From NCBI RefSeq assembly GCF_006715225.1, contig NZ_VFMU01000001.1, positions 4,340,001-4,404,000 of the forward strand: a DNA stretch of 64,000 nt, written 5' to 3'. Position numbers and translations under genes: made by a program. The notes beneath the pieces were generated by a model. The model was not told the origin of the DNA. It searched no databases and worked only from the letters and a program-made list of their open reading frames with translations. The first letter of the stretch is position 1. Each line of letters begins with the position of its first letter. The DNA is from Arthrobacter sp. SLBN-112. GTDB taxonomy: Bacteria > Actinomycetota > Actinomycetes > Actinomycetales > Micrococcaceae. Below are positions 7,650 through 16,464 of this stretch, in pieces.

Positions 7650-8801
7650 TCAGTCCTGGCCGAGGCCGGCCGCGGAAATCTTGTTGGTAGCGCCGGTGAC
7701 CTGGTTGAGGGCGCGGAGGTCGAAGAGGCCGTTGATGTCGGCCTTCTTGGTGGTGCCAGCGTCGACGCCATCCTGGAGGAGCTTGGGGTAGCCGCCGGCC
7801 AGGGGGTCGAGGGTGAACGTGATGTTCGCGAGGGACCGGGTGAGGACGTCGCCCGGCAAGGCTGCCCCGGCGGCTTCCTGCAGGGCGGAGTTGATGAGCT
7901 CTGCCTTCTGGTCCGCCGGCGCCGAATTAAGCCAGGCCACCGACTCCGCGTTGCCCTTGATGAGGGCCTTGACGGTGTCCGGGTGGTCGGCGGCGAACTT
8001 CTGGTTCACGATCAGGATGGTGGTGGGGAACTCGCCGGGCTGGCCGGTGCCGGTTCCATCCCACAGGTCCTTTTCGTCCACCAGCACCTTGGCGCCGGCC
8101 TGGAGCACCAGGCGTGACGCCCACGGCTCAGGCAACCACGCGCCGTCGAGCTTTCCGTCCTGGAACAGCTTCAGGGTCTGCGCGTTCTCCGTGGGGTTGA
8201 TGGCGACGTCCCCGCTGCCGTCCACGTTCGTTTTATAGCCCTGTTTGGCGAGCCAGGAGCGCAATGCGACGTCCTGGGTGCCGCCCAGTTGCGGCGTTGC
8301 CAGGGTCTTGCCCTTGAGGTCCGCGGCGGAGTTGATCCCTGGCCTGACCACCAGCTGCGCACCACCGGCCGCGGCGCCCGCAATCACGCGCACGGACTGG
8401 CCCTGGCTTTTGGCGAAGGAGTTGATGGCGGGGTTGGGGCCGATGTAGGCGGCGTCGATGGCCCCGGCGTTCAGGGCTTCGATGGCGGCCGGGCCGGCGT
8501 TGAAGGTCTCGGTGCTGAGCCTGGTGCTGCCCAGGGCATTGGCAAGGAAGCCTTTTTTGACGCCCACCAGCGCCGGGGCGTGGGTGATGTTCCCGAAGTA
8601 GCCCAGCTTCAGTTCCGCGGCGGGAGTGGGCTCAGCAGCCTGCGCCTCGGTGTTGCGGGAAAGGTTTGAGGCCACAATGGCCCCGACGGCGATCAGCAGG
8701 ACCAGCCCGATGGCCAGGGCAGCCTCGACGGCGCGCCTGCGCGTGGGGACCGCGCTTTCGCCTGCCACGATGCGGGTCATCCCGGGCTTGGAACTAGTCA
8801 T
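7650..8801 (-). CDS. ssuA: ABC transporter substrate-binding protein, SsuA-like
   Basis: A 383-residue binding protein. An N-terminal hydrophobic anchor (ALAIGLVLLIAVGAIVA, about residues 28-45) has no lipobox cysteine, so the protein is probably tethered or secreted. The mature part begins LKLGYFGNITHAPALVGV, the hallmark of SsuA/NMT1-like proteins, and continues with AIDAAYIGPNPAINSFAK and GAWLPEPWASRL. I took the ATG at 8801 because it gives a standard signal sequence; the frame stays open to 8858. Sulfonate specificity is inferred from family and neighbourhood. Confidence 0.85.
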   Translation of the reverse strand: MTSSKPGMTRIVAGESAVPTRRRAVEAALAIGLVLLIAVGAIVASNLSRNTEAQAAEPTPAAELKLGYFGNITHAPALVGVKKGFLANALGSTRLSTETFNAGPAAIEALNAGAIDAAYIGPNPAINSFAKSQGQSVRVIAGAAAGGAQLVVRPGINSAADLKGKTLATPQLGGTQDVALRSWLAKQGYKTNVDGSGDVAINPTENAQTLKLFQDGKLDGAWLPEPWASRLVLQAGAKVLVDEKDLWDGTGTGQPGEFPTTILIVNQKFAADHPDTVKALIKGNAESVAWLNSAPADQKAELINSALQEAAGAALPGDVLTRSLANITFTLDPLAGGYPKLLQDGVDAGTTKKADINGLFDLRALNQVTGATNKISAAGLGQD

Positions 8802-8910
8802 TGTTTCACCATAGAGAGTGGCCCAAACCCGTTCAATGAAGCGGAAACGGGGGGTCACGCACGTTCATCCAGCGTCATATTTCGCCGCGCGGCTGCCATG
8901 TTTGGCAGAT

Positions 8911-10077
8911 TCAGTTGCCTTTGACGTTGACCAGCTGCCGCAGCTTGTGCCGCACCGTCACCAGGTCCGCGGCATCCTGCATGACCTGGTCGATCGGCTT
9001 GTAGGCTGCCGGGATTTCGTCAATAAAGGCCTCCGAGGCGCGGAACTCGATTCCCCGCATGGCGCGTTTCAGTTCCTCCAGGGTGAACGTTTTCCGCGCG
9101 GCGTTCCGTGAGTATTCACGCCCCGCGCCATGCGGTGAGGAGTTCAGCGACGCCTGGTTGCCCCGGCCCTCCACCACATACGACGCCGTTCCCATGGACC
9201 CCGGGATCAGTCCGGGATCGCCGGGGCCGGCTTTGATGGCCCCTTTGCGTGACACCCACACCGTCTTGCCGTAATGCGTCTCCTGCTCAGTGAAGTTGTG
9301 GTGGCAGTTGATCCGCTCGCGTTCCCGGACGGGCCCTCCCACCCAGCGGCTGAACTGGGAAGCCACGCGGTCCATCATCTCCTCCCGGTTCAGCAGGGCG
9401 AAGTGCTGGGCCCAGCGCAGCTCGGCGATGTACCGCTCGAACTGCGGGGTTCCTTCGTCCAGGTACGCGAGGTCCGGATCGGGAAGGTAAACCTGGTTTT
9501 TCCGGCTGACGTGCTGGGCGACGCCGATGTGGTGCTGGGCGATCCTGTTGCCGATGCCCCGCGAGCCTGAATGAAGGAAGAGCCACACGCCGTCGTCCTC
9601 ATCTGCGGAGACCTCGATGAAGTGGTTCCCCGAGCCCAGGGACCCCAGCTGCAGCTCCCACTTGGCAACATACTGGGCCGGGTTGAAGCCGGCCTTCGCC
9701 GCCCGCTGCTTCAGCTCGGCGATCCGCGGCTGCGCGGTGGGCAGGACCTGCCGGTTGTTGTGCCCGGCGGACAGCGGGATGACCCGCTCGATGTCCTCGC
9801 GGAGGCGCTTCCGGTCCTTCGGCAGGTCCTTCACGGAGTACTGGGTGCGGACCGCGATCATGCCGCAGCCGATGTCCACGCCCACTGCCGCCGGAATGAT
9901 GGCCCGCAGCGTGGGGATGACCGAGCCCACGGTGGCGCCCTTGCCCAGGTGCGCGTCCGGCATCAGCGCCAGGTGCGGGTAGATGAACGGCAGGCGCGCG
10001 GTCATTACCGCCTGCTCGCGGGTCTTGTCATCCAGGATGGACGCCCAGTTCAGGAGCTTGGGGCTGATGGTCTCCAT
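8911..10077 (-). CDS. rtcB: RNA-splicing ligase RtcB family protein
   Basis: A 388-residue RtcB-type ligase, which joins RNA 2',3'-cyclic phosphate (or 3'-phosphate) ends to 5'-OH ends using GTP and Mn. Visible signatures are MPDAHLGKGATVGSVI, AVGVDIGCGM with the metal-binding cysteine, SLGSGNHFIE, and near the C-terminus SSPHGAGREYSR, whose histidine would be guanylylated. The start is the ATG at 10077 with GGGAGG six bases upstream. No archease or RtcA gene is adjacent and the flanking genes are unrelated to RNA repair. It belongs to the shorter bacterial RtcB branch. Confidence 0.93.
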   Translation of the reverse strand: METISPKLLNWASILDDKTREQAVMTARLPFIYPHLALMPDAHLGKGATVGSVIPTLRAIIPAAVGVDIGCGMIAVRTQYSVKDLPKDRKRLREDIERVIPLSAGHNNRQVLPTAQPRIAELKQRAAKAGFNPAQYVAKWELQLGSLGSGNHFIEVSADEDDGVWLFLHSGSRGIGNRIAQHHIGVAQHVSRKNQVYLPDPDLAYLDEGTPQFERYIAELRWAQHFALLNREEMMDRVASQFSRWVGGPVRERERINCHHNFTEQETHYGKTVWVSRKGAIKAGPGDPGLIPGSMGTASYVVEGRGNQASLNSSPHGAGREYSRNAARKTFTLEELKRAMRGIEFRASEAFIDEIPAAYKPIDQVMQDAADLVTVRHKLRQLVNVKGN

Positions 10078-10146
10078 GCTTCGCCTCCCGCAGCGCTGCC
10101 GAGGACTAACGTAGGTATTCCCGCACTCTACAGAGGAGAAGTCCCC

Positions 10147-10581
10147 GTGGTGAACGTCCAGACCGAGGTTGTCATCAACCGGCCACGCACGGAGGTGGCA
10201 GAGTACGCGGCCAACCCGGACAACGCGCCCAAGTGGTACGTCAACATCCACAGGTCGCAGCGGCTCACCGACGGTCCCCTTGGTGTGGGCTCGAAAGTGG
10301 CCTTCACAGCGAAGTTCCTGGGCCGGGAGCTGAACTACACCTACGAGTTCGTGGAGTACGTCCCGGGCAGGAAGCTGGTGATGCGCACCGCGCAGGGGCC
10401 GTTCCCCATGCAGACCACCTACACGTGGACGGACGACGGCGGCGGGACCCGGATGGTTCTCGGCAACAGCGGCAGCCCGTCGGGTTTCTCACGGCTGGCA
10501 GGGCTGGTCATGGAACCGATGATCCGCCGCGAAACCCGGAAGGACCTGCAACGGCTCAAGTCGATCCTGGAAAGCCAGTAA
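10147..10581 (+). CDS. SRPBCC family protein
   Basis: A 144-residue SRPBCC-fold protein: VQTEVVINRPRTEVAEYAAN at the start, WYVNI, then YTYEFVEYVPGRKLVMRT and a final amphipathic helix with RRETRKDLQRLKSILE. Members bind hydrophobic ligands or are of unknown role. Translation probably starts at GTG 10147, since GAGGAG lies eight bases upstream; a second GTG follows at once. It is divergent from rtcB with only 69 bases between starts, so the two may share a promoter region. It converges on cysN across palindrome E. Confidence 0.82.
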   Translation: MVNVQTEVVINRPRTEVAEYAANPDNAPKWYVNIHRSQRLTDGPLGVGSKVAFTAKFLGRELNYTYEFVEYVPGRKLVMRTAQGPFPMQTTYTWTDDGGGTRMVLGNSGSPSGFSRLAGLVMEPMIRRETRKDLQRLKSILESQ

Positions 10582-10594
10582 GCCCCGGAAGCAC

Positions 10595-10661
10595 GAAATC
10601 GCCGGAACCGTGCGTGGGTAGCCGTAGCGATACGGCGACTTCGCACTGTTCCGGCGATTTC
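10595..10661. repeat. Nested palindrome E between converging genes
   Basis: A 14-bp perfect outer stem (GAAATCGCCGGAAC) continues, after one mismatch, with GTGCG/CGCAC, and encloses a perfect inner hairpin GCCGTA-GCGA-TACGGC. At 67 bp it is close in size to the A, B and D elements, but only one copy occurs here. It may act as a two-way terminator although there is no T-run. Confidence 0.75.
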
Positions 10662-10670
10662 AGGGAAGGA

Positions 10671-12077
10671 TCAGATGCTGTAGCGCTCGTCCTCGTGGTC
10701 GCCCGGGTGGTCCTTGACCAGGCCGGCGGCCAGTGTGTTGCCGTCCAGGGGGTCGATCACCAGGAACGCGCCGGTGCGGCGGTGGTGCAGGTAGTTCTCC
10801 AGCGGCAGCGGAGCGGCGAGCCGGAGCTGCGCGTGCCCGATGTCGTTCAGCTCCAGGTTTGAAGCGCCCTCGAGCTTGAAGGTGGCAAGGTCCAGCTTGC
10901 CGGAGACGCTGCGGACCATGGCCTGCACCGTGCGGGTGCCGTGCTTGACCAGCACCTTCTGGCCTTCGCGGAGCGGCTTCGGGGACAGCCAGCACAGGGC
11001 TGCGTAGAGGTCGGCGGAGGCTTCGCGGACGGTACCGGCGGCGGCAATGGTGTCACCGCGTGCCACGTCGAACTCGTCTGCCAGCCGGATGGCCACCGAC
11101 TGCGGCGCGGCGGCTTCCTGCAGGGAGGCGCCGGCAAAGTCGATGCCCACCACGGTGGTCGACCGGGGCGACTGGCCCGGTGTCAGCACGGACACCTGGT
11201 CCCCCACCTTCACGGAGCCTTCGGTGATCTGGCCGGCGTACGCGCGGTAGTCGCGGTAGGCCTCCACGTCCAGGCCTGCGGCGACGGCGTCGGGAGCCAG
11301 CGCACCCTGCGGCCGGATGACCAGCTGTACCGGGAAGCGGAAGCTTTCGAGGTGGCTTTCCAGCTCATCGGCGGCCGGGAGGGTTTCGAGGACTTCGAGC
11401 AGCGCGGGCCCGGTGTACCAGGGGGTGCGCTCCGAGCGCTCCACCACGTTGTCGCCGTCGAGCGCGGACACCGGGATGACCAGCAGGTCGCTGATCCCGT
11501 CCGAGCCGAGGCCCAGTTCGCGGCCCACCTGCTGCACGTCGGCTTCGATGTCCCGGAACACGGACTCGCTGAACTCCACCAGGTCGATCTTGTTCACGGC
11601 CACGATCACGTGCGCCACGCGCAGCAGCTGCAGCACGGACAGGTGCCGGCGGGTCTGCTCCAGGACACCCTTGCGGGCGTCAATGAGCACGACGACGGCA
11701 TCCGCAGTGGACGCGCCGGTCACCGTGTTCTTGGTGTACTGGACGTGCCCGGGGCAGTCGGCCAGGATGAAGCTGCGCTGGTCGGTGGCGAAGTAGCGGT
11801 AGGCCACGTCGATGGTGATGCCCTGTTCGCGTTCGGCGCGCAGGCCGTCGGTCAGCAAGGCCAGGTCGATGCCGCCCTTTTCCCCGCCGAAGCCGCGGTC
11901 GGCCGAGGTGCGGGCCACGGCGTCGAGCTGGTCAGCCAGGATGGCCTTGGAATCGTGAAGGAGGCGGCCCACCAAAGTGGACTTGCCGTCGTCGACCGAT
12001 CCTGCGGTGGCGAACCGGAAGAGCGTGGTGGGCAGGGCCGTTTCCAGGTCTGCCGGGAGAACTGCTTCGGTGGTCAT
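10671..12077 (-). CDS. cysN: Sulfate adenylyltransferase large subunit (GTPase)
   Basis: A 468-residue EF-Tu-like GTPase subunit. It has the P-loop GSVDDGKST near residue 27, the DCPGH switch motif, and NKID for guanine recognition. GTP hydrolysis drives CysD-catalysed conversion of sulfate and ATP to APS. At this length there is no fused APS kinase (CysC) domain, and none is adjacent, consistent with an APS-reducing pathway. It is the last gene of the sulfate operon; its start abuts the cysD stop with one shared base. Confidence 0.96.
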   Translation of the reverse strand: MTTEAVLPADLETALPTTLFRFATAGSVDDGKSTLVGRLLHDSKAILADQLDAVARTSADRGFGGEKGGIDLALLTDGLRAEREQGITIDVAYRYFATDQRSFILADCPGHVQYTKNTVTGASTADAVVVLIDARKGVLEQTRRHLSVLQLLRVAHVIVAVNKIDLVEFSESVFRDIEADVQQVGRELGLGSDGISDLLVIPVSALDGDNVVERSERTPWYTGPALLEVLETLPAADELESHLESFRFPVQLVIRPQGALAPDAVAAGLDVEAYRDYRAYAGQITEGSVKVGDQVSVLTPGQSPRSTTVVGIDFAGASLQEAAAPQSVAIRLADEFDVARGDTIAAAGTVREASADLYAALCWLSPKPLREGQKVLVKHGTRTVQAMVRSVSGKLDLATFKLEGASNLELNDIGHAQLRLAAPLPLENYLHHRRTGAFLVIDPLDGNTLAAGLVKDHPGDHEDERYSI

Positions 12078-13021
12078 TAGAAGTACCCGTCCTTCTTGCG
12101 GTCTTCCATGGCGGCCTCGGAGATGCGGTCATCTGCACGGGTGGCGCCACGTTCGGTCAGGGTGGACGCGGCGACTTCCACCACGACGTCGGACACGGTG
12201 TAGGCGTTGGATTCGACGGCGCCGGTGCAGGACATGTCCCCCACGGTGCGGTAGCGGACGGTCTTGGTGATGACCTCTTCGCCGTCGCGGGGCTGGGACA
12301 CCTCACCCACGGCGCGCCACATGCCGTCGCGGGCGAAGACCTCGCGCTCGTGGGCGTAGTACAGGCCGGGCAGCTCGATGTTCTCGCGCTCGATGTAGCG
12401 CCAGATGTCCAGCTCGGTCCAGTTGCTGATGGGGAACGCACGGACGTGCTGGCCCACGGTATGGCGGCCGTTGTACAGGTTCCACAGTTCGGGGCGCTGG
12501 TTGCGCGGGTCCCACTGGCCGAACTCGTCGCGCAGGCTCAGGATCCGCTCCTTGGCGCGGGCCTTGTCTTCGTCGCGGCGGCCCCCGCCGAAGACGGCGT
12601 CGAACTTGTTCTGCTGAATGGCGTCCAGCAGCGGGACGGTCTGCAGCGGGTTGCGGGTGCCGTCGGCACGCTCGGCCAGTTCGCCACGGTCGATAAACTC
12701 CTGCACGGAGCCCACCACCAGCTTCAGGCCCAGCCGCTCCACGGTCCGGTCGCGGAAGTCGATGACCTCGGGGAAGTTGTGGCCGGTATCCACGTGCAGC
12801 ACGGGGAACGGAACCTTGCCCGGCCAGAATGCCTTGGTGGCCAGGTGCAGCATCACCACGGAGTCCTTGCCGCCGGAGAACAGCAGCGCAGGCTTCTCAA
12901 ACTCGGCAACAACCTCGCGGATGATGTGGATGGCCTCGGACTCGAGGGTGTCCAGGCTGGACAGGCGCGTGGATACGGCGGCGTCAGTCACCTGGGTCTC
13001 CTCGGTAAGTGAAGTGCTCAT
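12077..13021 (-). CDS. cysD: Sulfate adenylyltransferase small subunit
   Basis: A 314-residue PP-loop ATP pyrophosphatase. The motif LLFSGGKDSVVML identifies the nucleotide-binding loop, and VFGGGRRDEDKARAKER and AFPISNWTELDIWRYI are strongly conserved CysD segments. With CysN it makes APS in the cytoplasm. The ATG at 13021 overlaps the cysH stop as ATGA, indicating translational coupling. Confidence 0.96.
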   Translation of the reverse strand: MSTSLTEETQVTDAAVSTRLSSLDTLESEAIHIIREVVAEFEKPALLFSGGKDSVVMLHLATKAFWPGKVPFPVLHVDTGHNFPEVIDFRDRTVERLGLKLVVGSVQEFIDRGELAERADGTRNPLQTVPLLDAIQQNKFDAVFGGGRRDEDKARAKERILSLRDEFGQWDPRNQRPELWNLYNGRHTVGQHVRAFPISNWTELDIWRYIERENIELPGLYYAHEREVFARDGMWRAVGEVSQPRDGEEVITKTVRYRTVGDMSCTGAVESNAYTVSDVVVEVAASTLTERGATRADDRISEAAMEDRKKDGYF

Positions 13022-13746
13022 ACGTGTAGCCCGCATTCTGTCTTGTCGGATCCTGCCCAGCGGCCGGCGCGGGGATCCTCGCCGGGTGCCACTTTGCGGG
13101 TGCAGGGCTGGCAGCCGATGGAGGGGTAACCCTGGGAAAGCAGCGGGTTGACGGGCAGGAGGTTGTCGTCGGAGTACTGGACCAGCTGGTCGAACGTCCA
13201 GGCGGCCATGGGATTGACCTTGACCAGGCCGTTCTTCTCGTCCCACGTGACCAGCGGCGTGTTGGTCCGGGTGGGGGCTTCGTCGCGGCGGACGCCGGTG
13301 AACCAAAGTTCGTAGCCGGCCAGGGTGCGCTGCAGCGGGGCCACCTTGCGGAGGGCGCAGCACTGGGCGGCGTCACGGGCGAAGAGGTCCTTGCCCAGCA
13401 GCCGGTCCTGCTGCTCCACGGTGTTCTCGGGGAGCACGTCCACCACGTTGACGCGGAGGTTCGCGGCCACCTCATCGCGCGTGGCGTAGGTTTCCGGGAA
13501 GTGGTAGCCGGTCTCCAGGAAAAGGACGTCGACGCCGGGCATCTGGTCTGCCACAAGGGCGGGCAGGACGGCGTCGGCCATGGAGCAGGCGACGGCGACG
13601 GCGGGCAGGTCGAAGTTGCGCTCCACCCAGGCGATGACGTCGCGGGCAGGGGCGTCCCAGCCGAGCTCGGCAGCGCCGGCTTCGGCCAGGGCCTTGAGCT
13701 CCTCCACGGGGCGCTTGGCGGGTGCGGGTGCCAGGTGTTTTGCCAT
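13018..13746 (-). CDS. cysH: Adenylyl-sulfate reductase, thioredoxin/glutaredoxin-dependent
   Basis: A 242-residue assimilatory reductase. The cluster motifs AAQCCALRKV and GCQPCTRK give the CC...CxxC set that binds a 4Fe-4S cluster and marks APS (rather than PAPS) reductases, and the C-terminal tail KTECGLHV holds the catalytic cysteine. The product is sulfite. The ATG at 13746 overlaps the sir stop by one base. Together with the lack of CysC this indicates direct APS reduction. Confidence 0.96.
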   Translation of the reverse strand: MAKHLAPAPAKRPVEELKALAEAGAAELGWDAPARDVIAWVERNFDLPAVAVACSMADAVLPALVADQMPGVDVLFLETGYHFPETYATRDEVAANLRVNVVDVLPENTVEQQDRLLGKDLFARDAAQCCALRKVAPLQRTLAGYELWFTGVRRDEAPTRTNTPLVTWDEKNGLVKVNPMAAWTFDQLVQYSDDNLLPVNPLLSQGYPSIGCQPCTRKVAPGEDPRAGRWAGSDKTECGLHV

Positions 13747-15491
13747 TACTGGAGTGCCTCCTCGTCTGCTGCGTGGGCCCATTCGGCGAAGGTCTGTCCT
13801 TCGGCGCGGTCGGCGACGAAGCGGCGGACAACGCGCTCCACGTAGTCGGGCAGGTCGTCCACGTACACCTTCAGGCCGCGGACGGTGCGTCCCAGCCCTG
13901 CTTCCTCGCGGTCATTGGAAGCCAGCCCGCCGCCCAGGTGGACCTGGAAACCCGGGGAGGGGTCGCCGTCGGGCGTTGGCAGCATCATGCCCTTCAGGCC
14001 GATGTCCGCCGTCTGGATGCGGGCGCAGGAGTTGGGGCAGCCGTTGATGTGCAGCGACAGTGCTTGCGGCAGCTGGCCCGAGTCTGCGAGGTCCGCCAGG
14101 CGGCGTTCCAGCTCGGCGACTGCCGTGGCGGCGGTGTACTTGGTCTCCACGATGGCGAGCTTGCAGTACTCGATGCCGGTGCAGGCGATGGTGCCGCGGC
14201 GGAACACGGACGGGCGCGCGGACAGGCCCAAGGTGTCCAGCTCGGCGACGAGCGGCTCCACTTGGTCCTTCTCGACGTCCAGCACAACGATCTTCTGGTG
14301 CGGGGTGGTGCGCAGCCGGTACGAACCGCGGGCCTCAAGGGTGTCCGCGAGCTTGACCAGCTGCGAACCGGACAGCCGTCCGGCGAGCGGGGTGGCACCG
14401 ATGAAGAACTTGCCGTCCTTCTGTTCGTGCACGCCGATGTGGTCTCCGGGGGTTGTAGGCTTCGGCGCGGCGGGACCATCAGCCAGCTTGTAGCCGAGGT
14501 ATTCGTCTTCCAGGATCTGGCGGAACTTCTCCGGACCCCAGTCGGCCAGCAGGAACTTCAGGCGGGCCTTGGTGCGCATGCGCCGGTAACCGTAATCGCG
14601 GAAGATGCTGGTGACACCGAGCCACACGTCAGCGGCCTGCTCAGGACGGACGAAGGCGCCCAGGCGCTTGGCCAGCATCGGGTTGGTGGCCAGAGCGCCG
14701 CCCACCCACAGGTCGTAACCGGCACCCAGTTCGGGGTGGATCATTCCCACCAGGCCGAAGTCGTTGATTTCGTGCACCACGTCCTGGCTGGGGTGGCCCG
14801 TGATGGCGGTCTTGTACTTGCGCGGCAGGTTGGACAGCAGCGGGTTGCCGATGAACCGCTCCCCCAGCTCCTCGATGAGCGGCGTGGGGTCGATGATCTC
14901 GTCCTTGGCGATGCCGGCCACGGGCGAACCCAGGATCACGCGGGGAACGTCGCCGCACGCCTCGGTGGTGGACAGGCCAACACCTTCCAGGCGGTTCCAG
15001 ATTTCGGGGATGTCCTCCACCTGGATCCAGTGCAGCTGGATGTTCTGGCGGTCGGTGAGGTCGGCGGACTCGCGGGCGAAGTCCACGGAGATCTGACCGA
15101 TGACGCGCAGCTGCTCAGTGGTGAGGGCACCGCCGTCGATCCTCACGCGGAGCATGAAGTACTTGTCTTCGAGCTCGTGCGGCTCGAGGGTTGCGGTCTT
15201 GCCGCCGTCGATCCCCTGCTTGCGCTGGGTGTACAGGCCCCACCAGCGGAACCGGCCGTGCAGGTCCTGGCCGGGGATGGCGTCGAAGCCCTCTTTGGCG
15301 TAAATGGTTTCGATACGCTCGCGCACGTTAAGGCCGTCGTCTTCCTGTTTCCAGGTTTCGTTGGCGTTCAGCGGCGTCTTGCCATCCACTTTCCACTGGC
15401 CGTGCGGCTTCGCAGCGGGGCGGGACGGGCGTGCGGGGCGCTTGGCGGCAGCCGTGTCCGCAGACGCTCCGGCTAGAGCTGTATCAGTCAT
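13746..15491 (-). CDS. sir: Sulfite reductase, ferredoxin type
   Basis: A 581-residue siroheme/4Fe-4S enzyme reducing sulfite to sulfide with six electrons. The cluster and siroheme ligands appear as CTGIEYC and NGCPNSCAR in the C-terminal half. Two-fold ferrite reductase-like repeats are recognisable, with NIQLHWI in the first half and TTPHQKIVVLD in the second. No flavoprotein subunit gene is adjacent, so ferredoxin is the likely donor. The first 30 or so residues are Ala/Pro-rich and poorly conserved. It follows the chelatase gene by 54 bases containing a candidate operator. Confidence 0.94.
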   Translation of the reverse strand: MTDTALAGASADTAAAKRPARPSRPAAKPHGQWKVDGKTPLNANETWKQEDDGLNVRERIETIYAKEGFDAIPGQDLHGRFRWWGLYTQRKQGIDGGKTATLEPHELEDKYFMLRVRIDGGALTTEQLRVIGQISVDFARESADLTDRQNIQLHWIQVEDIPEIWNRLEGVGLSTTEACGDVPRVILGSPVAGIAKDEIIDPTPLIEELGERFIGNPLLSNLPRKYKTAITGHPSQDVVHEINDFGLVGMIHPELGAGYDLWVGGALATNPMLAKRLGAFVRPEQAADVWLGVTSIFRDYGYRRMRTKARLKFLLADWGPEKFRQILEDEYLGYKLADGPAAPKPTTPGDHIGVHEQKDGKFFIGATPLAGRLSGSQLVKLADTLEARGSYRLRTTPHQKIVVLDVEKDQVEPLVAELDTLGLSARPSVFRRGTIACTGIEYCKLAIVETKYTAATAVAELERRLADLADSGQLPQALSLHINGCPNSCARIQTADIGLKGMMLPTPDGDPSPGFQVHLGGGLASNDREEAGLGRTVRGLKVYVDDLPDYVERVVRRFVADRAEGQTFAEWAHAADEEALQ

Positions 15492-15519
15492 GCATCGACT
15501 GTAGGTCGCCCCCGAATTA

Positions 15520-15542
15520 CGTCACAAAGGACCGGAAACGCT
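15520..15542. promoter_or_regulatory. Candidate shared operator upstream of sir
   Basis: CGTCACAAAG (15520-15529) and GGAAACGCT (15534-15542) lie in the 54-base gap before sir. Close copies of both words occur upstream of cysG (4312-4331). This suggests one regulator for sulfite reductase and its cofactor. Confidence 0.35.
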
Positions 15543-15545
15543 AAG

Positions 15546-16403
15546 TCACCTAGGGAAATATTTCGTCACGAAACGCCGGACGGCCTTGTAGAAGCCACCC
15601 TCCTGTGCATTTGCCGACGCTTCCGCGGGGGCCTCCGCAGCCGGTTCCCGGGGTGCTGCTGCGGGCGCTTCGTTCATCTTTGCGACGGCGGCGTCGTACC
15701 TGTCCAGCGCGATTTCCGCGAGCACCGGGGACGGCAGCAGGGGTTCGGTCACGACGTCGGCCCCGGCCTTCGCCAGCTGGTCGTGGAAGAAGCCCGGTGC
15801 CAGGAGGTACGAGGCAATCACCACACGGCCGCCGACGTCCACAGCCCCTGCGGACTCCCCCGCCCCGGCACCCCCTTCCAGCTCCTCACGAAGCATCGCG
15901 ACGGCGTCGGGCACTGACGGCTTGGCCGAGGCACCATAGGCGGCCACCATCCGGTTGGACCGCAACTCCCGCAGCTGGCCCAGCAGTTCCTCGACGCTTA
16001 CGGCGGCATTGGGGTTGGAGGAACCGGCGGCGGCCAGGACGATCACATCGTTGTCCGTGGTTCCGGCCTCATGCAGCCGCTGGTCCAGCAGTTTGGCCAG
16101 CCGCGGGTCGGGGCCCAGCGGCGCGGCAGCCGCACTGCCCGGACGGCTCTTCACGGCCCGGGCGATGTCCACCTTGACGTGGTAACCGACGCTCAGCAGC
16201 AAGGGAACCACCACGGCGGCCTCCCCCTCCTGCAGGCCCGCCACCACATCCACCAGGTCCGGCTGCTGGACGTCCACATAGGCTTCCCGGACATCAAGGC
16301 CCGGCCGCAGTTCAGCGATGGCAGCGCGCAGGGCATTGACCTCCGCGGCCCCCTGTGTGTTGGACGTCCCATGGGCACAGGCAATCATGATGGGGCTGTT
16401 CAT
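15546..16403 (-). CDS. sirB: Sirohydrochlorin chelatase (CbiX/SirB family)
   Basis: A 285-residue class II chelatase likely to insert iron into sirohydrochlorin. It begins MIACAHGTSNTQGA with the catalytic histidine, and VVVPLLLSVGYHVKVDI supplies the second metal-binding histidine. A related second half follows (VIVLAAAGSSNP ... VVIASYLLAPGFFHDQL), as in two-lobed proteins. The C-terminal 45 residues are Ala/Pro-rich with a basic end. I chose the ATG at 16403; the frame remains open upstream across a divergent gene. It heads the operon leading to sir and the cys genes. Confidence 0.88.
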   Translation of the reverse strand: MNSPIMIACAHGTSNTQGAAEVNALRAAIAELRPGLDVREAYVDVQQPDLVDVVAGLQEGEAAVVVPLLLSVGYHVKVDIARAVKSRPGSAAAAPLGPDPRLAKLLDQRLHEAGTTDNDVIVLAAAGSSNPNAAVSVEELLGQLRELRSNRMVAAYGASAKPSVPDAVAMLREELEGGAGAGESAGAVDVGGRVVIASYLLAPGFFHDQLAKAGADVVTEPLLPSPVLAEIALDRYDAAVAKMNEAPAAAPREPAAEAPAEASANAQEGGFYKAVRRFVTKYFPR

Positions 16404-16464
16404 AGGGGCTAGCGTAACGTTGGAGCCGCCCTGTCCGCCCTCTTTGAAATACCGGGGACGCCCC

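Noticed and set aside
15519..15542. A GlnR-type box (GTCAC ... GAAAC) upstream of sir
   Set aside because: The spacing between half-sites is nine bases, not six, and no second pair is present.
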